From RGDT01 sp964630925 (GTDB lineage: Bacteria > Planctomycetota > Planctomycetia > Gemmatales > Gemmataceae): a DNA stretch of 22,340 nt. The DNA is taken from NCBI GenBank assembly GCA_964630925.1, contig CAZVZK010000164.1, forward strand, positions 1 through 22,340. The letters run 5' to 3'. The notes under the pieces are model-generated. The model worked only from the letters and a program-made list of their open reading frames with translations. It made no database searches and was not told where the DNA came from. The translations under genes were made by a program, and so were the position numbers. This document shows, one piece after another, positions 1 through 5,816 of this stretch; positions within the stretch are counted from its first letter, which is position 1; every line of letters starts with the position of its first letter.

Positions 1-282
1 TGCCGTGGAAGGCGAAATCGCCTGTACGAACGTCGAAAGATTCACATGCTCTGACTCCGGCGTGACACGCCCCCGGTGGGCGGAGGACGGTTCGGTGCCC
101 GCACCGTCTGCCCGGGTGCGCGCTGCCACCTCGCTGCTCGCCTGCCGGCCGGACGACGGCAGCGAGCTGCCGGCCAACCGGTGAGCCCGTGGCTTTGGCG
201 GGTGGCGGGGCGTGACGGGGTTGGGCCGGCCCATCCGCCCCTGCCACGCCCGGTGCCCGTCCTCGGGGCCGGCCTCTGTACC
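1..282. other. Left-edge stretch without a convincing gene
   Basis: I see no supportable gene here. Plus frame 2 is open from the window edge to a TGA at 182-184 (about 60 codons), but the translation resembles no family I know, and in DNA this GC-rich such open frames are common. It could be the tail of a gene that starts outside the window. An inverted repeat pairs CTCGCTGC (130-137) with GCAGCGAG (159-166). It lies about 120 bp past the 3' end of the minus-strand gene that stops at 283, so it could act in transcript termination, but no T-run follows it. Confidence 0.4.
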
Positions 283-552
283 TCAGGGGCAGGCGCAGGA
301 GGCGGCGTCGGTCTTCCAGCCGACCTCCGTCTCCATCGAGTTCTTGCTGAGGTGGACGTGGGAGTCCACGCGGTCCACCCAGCCGAGCGGGATGAAGTGG
401 TGCATGTCGTCGGTGCTGTCCTTCTTCGTCAGCTTGATCGCGCCGCCCTCGACGCGGTCCACCACCCCCATCTTCTTGCCGCAGGACGCGATCACGTCCA
501 TCCGCTCCTTGATCCTGTCGGCGGCGATGCCGCCCTTGATGGTGTCAGCCAT
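283..552 (-). CDS. DUF2171-type small protein
   Basis: An 89-aa protein that matches the DUF2171 pattern as I know it: an early 'D(R/H)IKERM-V', then 'G.K.GVVDRVEGG.IKLTKKDS', then 'HHFIPLGWVDRVD..VHLSK'. Small beta-rich domains of this kind resemble PRC-barrel proteins, and their function is not established. The C-terminus is Cys-rich (C-A-C-P), which is unusual for the family as I recall it and might bind metal or form a disulfide; that is inference. I chose the ATG at 552 over an upstream in-frame start because GGAGGG lies a few bases before it and the family similarity begins at once. It lies downstream of the PQQ-like gene on the same strand with a 139-bp gap, so co-transcription is possible but not shown. 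Confidence 0.8.
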   Translation of the reverse strand: MADTIKGGIAADRIKERMDVIASCGKKMGVVDRVEGGAIKLTKKDSTDDMHHFIPLGWVDRVDSHVHLSKNSMETEVGWKTDAASCACP

Positions 553-691
553 GATCTTCCCTCCCGTGTTCTTGCGGCCCGTGTCTGGCCGCCGTGTCTT
601 CCGGCACGCGGGCCGGCACGGAGGGGGACGTTGCAAAGGCCGCGCCGCTGCGACCCGAGCAAGGCCGAGCTGACCTCAAGGGGATTCGGCC

Positions 692-1933
692 TCACTTCCG
701 CGCCGCGATGCAGTACGCCGCCCTGTCCGAGCGAAGGAACAGCTCGCCGTCGCTGACCGCCGGCGTCGCGTTGAACTGGCTGTCGTCGTCCAGCTTGTTG
801 TGGGCGACCTGCTTCAGCTCCTTGCCCGCCGTGAACACGAACGTCCCGGCCCGGCGCGTCACGGCGATCAGGTGGCCGCCCGCCAGCACCGCGGTGGCGT
901 ACACCGGGCGGCTGAAGCCGCCGCCCCCTCCCACCGCCAGCCGCACCGTGGACAGCGCCTCGCCGCTCTTGAGGTCGCTCGCGGTGGCGAAGCCGCGGTC
1001 GTTGACGCAGTACACCACGCCGCCCTGGATCACCGGCGACGGGACGTAGCTGCCGCTGACGCTCCACAGGGCATTCGACTTCGTCACGTCGCCCTTGGTG
1101 CCGGCCTTGAACGCCTGCATCACCGTGCGCGGGTAGCCGCCCGTCAGCACCACGGTCTCGCCCGACACCGCCACGCTGGCCGCCAGGTTCCCCTCCGCCT
1201 CCGTCGTCGCGAACCAGCGCAGCTTCCCCGTCTCCGGATTCATCGCCCACAGCTCGCCCGGCACCGCCAACAGCAGCTCGTCCCGCCCGTCGCGCTTCAA
1301 CACCGCCGGCGTGCCGTAGCACAGCTCCAGGCCGTCCGCCTCCGTCTTCCAGAGCTGCTTGCCCGTCTTGCGGTCGAACGCGAAGACGGCCCGGCCCTCC
1401 TCGGCGGCGTTGACGATGACGGCGTCCTTGTGGACGATCACGCTGGCCGCCGACCCCCAGCGCTTGCCCGACGACATCCTGCCCACAACTTTCTTCCACA
1501 GCTCCTTGCCGTCGAGGGTGTAGGCGATGACGCCGCCCTTGCCGTGGAAGACGAAGACGCTCTCGCCGTCGCTGGCCGGCGTGTTGCTGGCGTAGCCGTG
1601 CTCGGCGAGGAAGCCGCGGTAGGGGTCCTCGCCCTTGCCGGCGGCGACGGTCTTCCGCCACAGCTCCTTGCCGTCCTTGCGGTCCAGGCAGACGAGGTGG
1701 CGCTCCTTCAGTGCCGTGCCGGACACGGTGAAGCAGGTCACGAAGACGCGGCCCTTGACGACGACGGGGCTGGACGACCCCGGCCCCGGCAGGTCGGCCT
1801 TCCACTTGAGGTTCTTCGTGGACGACCACTCGGATGGCACCTTGTCGGCGCTGACGCCGGAGCCGTCCGGGCCCAGGAAACGCGGCCAGTCGGCGGCGAG
1901 CAGGAGCGGCAGGAGCGGGAGGAGGCGGAACAT
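692..1933 (-). CDS. Secreted PQQ-like beta-propeller repeat protein
   Basis: 413 aa. It opens with a short hydrophobic signal sequence (MFRLLPLLPLLLAA), followed at once by 'DWPRFLGPDGSGVS', close to the mature start of many planctomycete exported PQQ-like propellers. Repeated blades follow of the type 'hhCLDRKDGKELWRK', 'hhAFDRKTGKQLWKT', 'hWAMNPETGKLRWF', 'hATASDLKSGEAL', each a strand ending in a Gly-Lys-x-Leu-Trp turn. The fold is therefore clear. Whether it binds PQQ is not: such proteins are often assembly or structural propellers rather than dehydrogenases, and I see no dehydrogenase-specific feature. The ATG at 1933 has GAGGGA just upstream. It probably acts in the periplasm. It diverges from the SUMF1-type gene at 2074. 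Confidence 0.88.
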   Translation of the reverse strand: MFRLLPLLPLLLAADWPRFLGPDGSGVSADKVPSEWSSTKNLKWKADLPGPGSSSPVVVKGRVFVTCFTVSGTALKERHLVCLDRKDGKELWRKTVAAGKGEDPYRGFLAEHGYASNTPASDGESVFVFHGKGGVIAYTLDGKELWKKVVGRMSSGKRWGSAASVIVHKDAVIVNAAEEGRAVFAFDRKTGKQLWKTEADGLELCYGTPAVLKRDGRDELLLAVPGELWAMNPETGKLRWFATTEAEGNLAASVAVSGETVVLTGGYPRTVMQAFKAGTKGDVTKSNALWSVSGSYVPSPVIQGGVVYCVNDRGFATASDLKSGEALSTVRLAVGGGGGFSRPVYATAVLAGGHLIAVTRRAGTFVFTAGKELKQVAHNKLDDDSQFNATPAVSDGELFLRSDRAAYCIAARK

Positions 1934-2073
1934 GGTGGTCCCTCGCGAGAAGTGAGTGCCGTCAATGTATCCCGGCGTCATTGCCGCGGCGTCGGCGCCC
2001 GGCGACAATCACCGCACGGACCGCATCACGAGGTGCCGAGCGCGGTGGAAGAGCGGAGGCGGCTTACCGAGTC

Positions 2074-3054
2074 ATGACCGACCTCGCCTCGCTGCTGTCG
2101 TGCCTGTACCGGACGCCGGAGGACGAAGTCCTCTGGCTCGCCGTCGCGGATCGATTGGAGGAGCAGGGCGAGGACGGACGCGCCGAGCTGCTGCGCCTGT
2201 GCCGGCGCCTCCGGACGATGGATCAGTCGAGCGGCCCCACGCTCAGGTGGGTGCCGGCGGAGGATCGCATCCGCGAGCTGATCGCCGCCGGGGTGCGCCC
2301 CTGCGTGCCGGAGATCACGAACGGCATCGGGATGAGGCTTGTGCTCATCCCGGCCGGGACGTTCTGGATTGGGTCGCCGGAGAGCGAGGGGCGGCGGCGG
2401 GACAACGAGGGCCCCCGGCACCGGGTGACGCTGACGAGAGCATTCTGGATGGGCGTGTGCCCGGTGACGCAGGCGCAGTACGAGGCGATGGTGGGAGTCA
2501 ACCCGAGCGAATTCTCGAAGACGGGGGAGGAGAACGCGAGGGTGGAGGGGTTGGACACGGGGGCGTTCCCCGTGGAGAACGTGTCATGGGCGGATGCGGC
2601 GGCGTTCTGCGAGAAGCTCTCGGCGCTGCCGGAGGAGATCGCGCGGGGGCTCGTGTACCGTCTGCCGACGGAGGCGGAGTGGGAGTACGCGTGTCGCGGC
2701 GGCCTCGCCTCGGGGGCGTTCTGCTTCGGCGATACTCTCGACACCCTCTGGGCCAACTACGAGGTCTCCGGGCTCGGGCGGACGTGCCCGGTGGGGTCGT
2801 ACCCGCCTAACGCCTTCGGCCTGCACGACATGCACGGCAACATCTGGGAGTGGTGCGCCGACTGGCACGCGCCCTACCCTGTGGGGCCGGTGTCGGACCC
2901 GACGGGGCCGCCGGAGGGCACCGAGCGGGTGGCACGGGGCGGCAGCTTCTGCGAACGCCCGGAGTTCTGCCGGTCGGCGTGTCGGGATGACTATTCGCCG
3001 GAGGATGGGGGCGGTGTGGGCTTCCGTGTTGTCCTCACCCTCAGCGGCCCATGA
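2074..3054 (+). CDS. TIGR02996 domain plus formylglycine-generating-enzyme-like (SUMF1) protein
   Basis: 326 aa in two parts. Residues 1-46 match the TIGR02996 repeat-companion domain common in Gemmataceae ('EDEVLWLAVADRLEEQGEDGRAELLRL'). Residues about 84-324 form a complete FGE-sulfatase/SUMF1 domain: 'GMRLVLIPAGTFWIGSPESE', 'VTQAQYEAM', 'FPVENVSWADAAAFCEKLS', 'YRLPTEAEWEYACRGG', 'GLHDMHGNIWEWCADW', 'RVARGGSFC', and terminal 'GVGFRVVL'. Genuine FGE uses two cysteines after GGS[YF] to oxidise a sulfatase Cys. Here Cys293 follows GGSF directly and Cys299 falls near the second site, so the first Cys is one residue early. Most bacterial homologues without the pair are not proven FGEs; some are sensor, hydroxylase or sulfoxide-synthase relatives. 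No sulfatase gene lies nearby. The start was chosen at the TIGR02996 start; GGAGG lies 14 nt upstream. Confidence 0.87.
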   Translation: MTDLASLLSCLYRTPEDEVLWLAVADRLEEQGEDGRAELLRLCRRLRTMDQSSGPTLRWVPAEDRIRELIAAGVRPCVPEITNGIGMRLVLIPAGTFWIGSPESEGRRRDNEGPRHRVTLTRAFWMGVCPVTQAQYEAMVGVNPSEFSKTGEENARVEGLDTGAFPVENVSWADAAAFCEKLSALPEEIARGLVYRLPTEAEWEYACRGGLASGAFCFGDTLDTLWANYEVSGLGRTCPVGSYPPNAFGLHDMHGNIWEWCADWHAPYPVGPVSDPTGPPEGTERVARGGSFCERPEFCRSACRDDYSPEDGGGVGFRVVLTLSGP

Positions 3055-3075
3055 ATGACGCCTGAGACTCCGCCG

Positions 3076-3129
3076 CCAAGTCCGAAAGGAGGCCGATGAT
3101 CGGCCCGCGACAGGCCCCTTCCGACTTGG
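3076..3129. terminator. Candidate bidirectional terminator hairpin between convergent genes
   Basis: An imperfect inverted repeat lies between the stop at 3054 (plus) and the stop at 3175 (minus). CCAAGTC at 3076-3082 pairs with GACTTGG at 3123-3129, and pairing continues inward through GAA/TTC and GG-GGCC/GGCCCC with one mismatch and two bulged A residues, closing an 18-nt loop. That gives about 16 base pairs. No T-run is visible on either side, so a classical intrinsic terminator is not certain. Confidence 0.4.
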
Positions 3130-3174
3130 GTATCCCAGGTGACATTCTCAAGGCCCGACGAGGCCATGGCGCCC

Positions 3175-3684
3175 TCACGCCCCGGCCATCGCCCTGCCCG
3201 CTTCCGGGGCGCTCAGCGGCTGCGCCACCGTCACCCGCACGTCACGGAACCGCAACCGCACCAGCCAGCCGCTCCCCAGGACGATGGCCTGCGTGAACAC
3301 CACCCCGCCGCCCTCGCGCTCGGCGTCCAGCTCGTCGAACTGGAAATCGGTGGCCGCCTCCCAGGGGCGCGGGGCGTCCGTGAACGTCTCCACCGACGGC
3401 TCGCCGACAAGCTCGTAATCCAACAGGACCAGGTCGCGCGGCGGGATGTCCTTGTGCAACACGAGGTGCAGCCGGCCGTTCTCCCTGGCCAGGGTCCGCA
3501 CCTCGGCGTCGTGCAGCAGCAGGCCCGCCATCTCGCGCACGCCCGCCGTCATCAGCGGCTCGATGGCCGCCCGGTGCGCCCGGTACGCCTCGTTGGCGCA
3601 CTCCCACTCCTCGGCGGCCGCGTCGAGGACGTCGTCGTCGTCCGAGCGGGTGCGGCGGTACAGATCCCTGGTGAAGAACCTCAC
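3175..3684 (-). CDS. DUF4085-like protein
   Basis: 169 aa beginning 'MRFFTRDLYRR', the characteristic opening of DUF4085-type proteins ('M-[RK]-[YF]-F-T-x-[ED]-L-Y'), with an acidic helical N-terminal half and a beta-rich C-terminal half ('LHLVLHKDIPPRDLVLLDYELV', 'VVFTQAIVLGSGWLVRLRFRDVRV'). The family has no established role. The start codon is GTG at 3684-3682, which overlaps the TGA of the upstream gene as GTGA, so translation is probably coupled to the 111-aa protein. No signal peptide or membrane segment is visible, so it should be cytoplasmic. An immunity or partner role for the upstream protein is possible but is inference from gene order only. The family assignment rests on my memory of the N-terminal pattern. 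Confidence 0.75.
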   Translation of the reverse strand: MRFFTRDLYRRTRSDDDDVLDAAAEEWECANEAYRAHRAAIEPLMTAGVREMAGLLLHDAEVRTLARENGRLHLVLHKDIPPRDLVLLDYELVGEPSVETFTDAPRPWEAATDFQFDELDAEREGGGVVFTQAIVLGSGWLVRLRFRDVRVTVAQPLSAPEAGRAMAGA

Positions 3685-4016
3685 GCGCCCCTCCTCGCCT
3701 TGCGGCGATCCGTCTCGTAGAAGCAGTGGCCGGCGGGCGGGGCGATTTCTTGCTGCCAGTGGGGCAGCGCCGCCGGGCCGGCCCGCTCATGCGGCTCGCT
3801 GCGGTAGCACGGCCCCGCCGCGGCCTCGATGGCGCCAGCCAGCCGGCGGTTCGCCTTCTGGTCGTCGCCCCGCACCACGACATCCAGGCCGGCCGACCGA
3901 CGGGCGACGGCCTCGGCCTGCGTGATCTCCGCACCCCACAGCACCGCACCGGACGGCCCGGACGCCCGCTCGGCCTCGTGGATGGTCGGCCCGGATGTCG
4001 AATCGCCCGCCGCCAT
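3681..4016 (-). CDS. Small toxin-like hypothetical protein, upstream partner of DUF4085-like gene
   Basis: 111 aa that I do not recognise with certainty. The first 60 residues look like a helical scaffold ('EITQAEAVARRSAGLDVVVRGDD...ANRRLAGAIEAA'). The last 45 carry spaced His, Glu and aromatic residues ('EPHE..GP.ALPHWQQE.....GHCFYET'). This recalls the C-terminal catalytic domains of polymorphic (RHS/contact-dependent) toxins, where spaced histidines close the protein, but I cannot name a family. It ends in a basic 'DRRKARRGA' tail. There is no signal peptide. The ATG at 4016 has G-rich sequence upstream (GGGAGG is about 20 nt away, GGGG is closer), and a TAAGAT -10-like box lies further up. 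It shares a GTGA overlap with the DUF4085-like gene, so the two are an operon. It could equally be a harmless lineage-specific protein. Confidence 0.65.
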   Translation of the reverse strand: MAAGDSTSGPTIHEAERASGPSGAVLWGAEITQAEAVARRSAGLDVVVRGDDQKANRRLAGAIEAAAGPCYRSEPHERAGPAALPHWQQEIAPPAGHCFYETDRRKARRGA

Positions 4017-4097
4017 GCCGGCACCCCGCCCCCATGCCTCCCTGACATCTTACCACCTCGCCCGCTAACGAGGTCCAGATCCCGCCGCGCCGTGCCC

Positions 4098-5216
4098 TCA
4101 CCCCATGACGCCGGCCAGCCATCCCATCTCACGCGCGATCCCCGTCGCCAGGTCCGGCACCCGCAGCTCCGCCGGCAGCACCCCCCACGCGTAGGTCTCC
4201 ACCTCGAAGTGCTCACACTCGCCGGGACGCAGCGCCGCCAAACACTCGCGGATCGCCCCCTGCATCGCCTCCAGTTGCCCGAACCGCTCCAGGTAGATCG
4301 GCACGTGGAAATGCACCCGGTACTCGACGCCACGCGGCCCCGCCAGCGCCGCCGCCAGGTCCTCGTGGAACGTCAGACGCCCGTCGGCGTGCCGCACCAC
4401 GGCCTGGTGCAGATAGCGCGGCTCGTCGAACGCGGCCAATTGCGCCAGCGACCCGTCCGAGCCGTCGGCCCGCACCGCCGACGACACCTGCACCTTCCCC
4501 ACCTTGATCCCCGCCCGCCGGTACGTCTCCAGCACCTCCGCCTGACCCTCGTACATCACCGCCGCGTGGCACACGTCATGGCAGACACGCAGATGCCGCC
4601 GGATCATCCCCTCGTCGCCGTGCGGCAGGACGTGCCGCTCGAAGAACGTCACCACGTCGGAGGCGTGGTCCAGCACGCAGCCCGGCTCCGGCTCGATGCA
4701 CACGTGGATGAGCCGCCCCGTCGTGTCCTCCAGGGCGTACAGCACCTCGCACAACGCCACCAGGTTCTTGCCCGCCTCGGTGAGCTCGGCCTCGGGGGGC
4801 GTCGGTTCGCCCCACGCGATCGGCAGCGTCGAGATGCTCCCGGCCATCCCCTCGGGCAGGATCGCGTGCAGAATGTCGATGAGGTCGGCGGTGTAGCTGA
4901 AACGTGGCTCCTCCCACCACGTCGGCAGGTAGACGGCGTGTTTGACCACGGGCTGATGGAAGTCGCCGTGCGGGAAGCCGTTGAGCGTGAACGGCACCAG
5001 CCCGTGTCCGCGCAGCCAGTCGCGCAGCTCGCCCTCGCGGGCGGACCGGATCACCTCCTCGGCGCCCTCGGCGGCCAGCCACAGCCCGACGCCCATGGGG
5101 GCGTCGGGCGAGTGCAGACGCTTCACCGCCAGGGCGTGCGTCTGGAGGTTGGCGAGGCACCGCGCCAGGTCGGGCCCGGCGTGGACGTTGGTGCAATAGG
5201 CCAGCGGGGGTGTCAT
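4098..5216 (-). CDS. eboE: EboE-like TIM-barrel protein
   Basis: 372 aa. The opening 'YCTNVHAGPDL..CLANLQTHALAVK', then 'GVGLWL', 'PFTLNGFPHGDFH...VK..VYLP.W', 'LPEGMAGSISTLPIAW', 'IHVCIEPEPGCVLD', 'HLRVCHDVCHAAVMYE', 'KVQVSSAV' and 'YRVHFHVPIYLERFG' match the metabolite-traffic protein EboE, a sugar-phosphate-isomerase/xylose-isomerase-like TIM barrel. Glu175/Glu177, His213/His217 and His304 are candidate metal ligands by their positions at strand ends. In cyanobacteria ebo genes are linked to export of scytonemin precursors and similar clusters occur in other phyla; the reaction of EboE is not known. No EboA, B, C, D or F gene is visible here. The ATG at 5216 overlaps the TGA of the DoxX gene as ATGA. 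The open frame extends upstream, but that extension is antisense to DoxX coding and shows no family similarity. Confidence 0.85.
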   Translation of the reverse strand: MTPPLAYCTNVHAGPDLARCLANLQTHALAVKRLHSPDAPMGVGLWLAAEGAEEVIRSAREGELRDWLRGHGLVPFTLNGFPHGDFHQPVVKHAVYLPTWWEEPRFSYTADLIDILHAILPEGMAGSISTLPIAWGEPTPPEAELTEAGKNLVALCEVLYALEDTTGRLIHVCIEPEPGCVLDHASDVVTFFERHVLPHGDEGMIRRHLRVCHDVCHAAVMYEGQAEVLETYRRAGIKVGKVQVSSAVRADGSDGSLAQLAAFDEPRYLHQAVVRHADGRLTFHEDLAAALAGPRGVEYRVHFHVPIYLERFGQLEAMQGAIRECLAALRPGECEHFEVETYAWGVLPAELRVPDLATGIAREMGWLAGVMG

Positions 5217-5692
5217 TCGGGCTTCGAGGGGTTGGGGGGCTGCACCATGCCATCGACGGAGAACCGCCCCGGCCCGGCGCACAGGATCGCCACGAACGCC
5301 ATCAGGTAGAGCAGCGCCGGCTCCTTGGCGGCGCCGCCGCCCATGAACAGCGGGTCCTTGGCGTGGATGACGAACGCGGCCACGACCATGCTGAAGATCA
5401 CCGGCAGCGTCGAGAGGCGGGTGAACACGCCGAGCATGACCAGGATGCCGAAGACCAGCTCGCTGGCGATGGCGCCGTTGAGGCTGTTGGCCACGCCGAT
5501 GCCGAGCGGGTCGGGGAACGTCGTGGAGTACGAGGAGTATCCGAGCGCCTTGGGCAGCCCGTGGCCGAAGGCCATGAAGCCGCCGAACCCGAGGCGGAGG
5601 ACGAGCATGCCGAGGTCGTAGCCGGCGGGGCCGCCGCCGGCGGGGCCCTGCAAGAGCTGCATCCACATGGGGTTGCCGACGGGGGTGGACAT
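5213..5692 (-). CDS. DoxX family membrane protein
   Basis: 159 aa, about the usual DoxX length. It has four hydrophobic segments: 'DLGMLVLRLGFGGFMAFG', 'IASELVFGILVMLGVF', 'LPVIFSMVVAAFVI' and 'PALLYLMAFVAILCAG'. The first is followed by the family's 'HGLPKALG' stretch, and a typical 'ELVFGILVMLGVFTRLS' precedes the third segment. DoxX-like proteins sit in the cytoplasmic membrane; roles proposed for relatives include quinone-linked oxidoreductase subunits and redox homeostasis, and the substrate here is unknown. I chose the ATG at 5692 because GGAGG lies 8 nt upstream; an in-frame GTG at 5707 would add five residues. It comes first in a two-gene operon with the EboE-like gene. Confidence 0.88.
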   Translation of the reverse strand: MSTPVGNPMWMQLLQGPAGGGPAGYDLGMLVLRLGFGGFMAFGHGLPKALGYSSYSTTFPDPLGIGVANSLNGAIASELVFGILVMLGVFTRLSTLPVIFSMVVAAFVIHAKDPLFMGGGAAKEPALLYLMAFVAILCAGPGRFSVDGMVQPPNPSKPE

Positions 5693-5760
5693 GAACGTGG
5701 CCTCCACGGTCTCCGGGCGGTGTCAAGAGGGCGGATCAGATGGCTTCCCCGTGGGGCGAG

Positions 5761-5807
5761 CGGCACGGCGTGAGCGTGCCGTGTCTGTATCACGCGGCGG
5801 GAAGCCC
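5761..5807. repeat. Two small palindromes downstream of the WD40-HEAT gene
   Basis: In the 124 bp between the WD40 gene stop (5817, minus) and the DoxX start (5692, minus), CGGCACG (5761-5767) pairs with CGTGCCG (5775-5781) across a 7-nt loop, and GCGGG/CCCGC with an AAG loop lies nearby at about 5795-5807. Together they could help end the HEAT-WD40 transcript or belong to a dispersed palindromic element. There is no T-run, so function is uncertain. Confidence 0.35.
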
Positions 5808-5816
5808 GCGCCAACC

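Noticed and set aside
492..1829. A 445-codon open frame on the minus strand
   Set aside because: It is an out-of-frame shadow of the PQQ-like propeller gene, made of Arg/Gly/Ala-rich sequence.
692..1933. PQQ-dependent dehydrogenase
   Set aside because: Only propeller blades are visible; no Ca/PQQ-site pattern or haem motif was seen.
2074..3054. Calling the SUMF1-type protein a true sulfatase-activating FGE
   Set aside because: The first cysteine is out of register, no sulfatase is nearby, and the second Cys position is occupied by Cys in many non-FGE relatives.
3726..5309. A 527-codon open frame on the plus strand
   Set aside because: It runs antisense to the clear EboE-like gene and the 111-aa gene and shows only low-complexity composition.
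5217..5726. N-terminal extension of the EboE-like protein to 542 aa
   Set aside because: The extension overlaps DoxX coding in another frame and has no family similarity; EboE similarity starts at the ATGA overlap.
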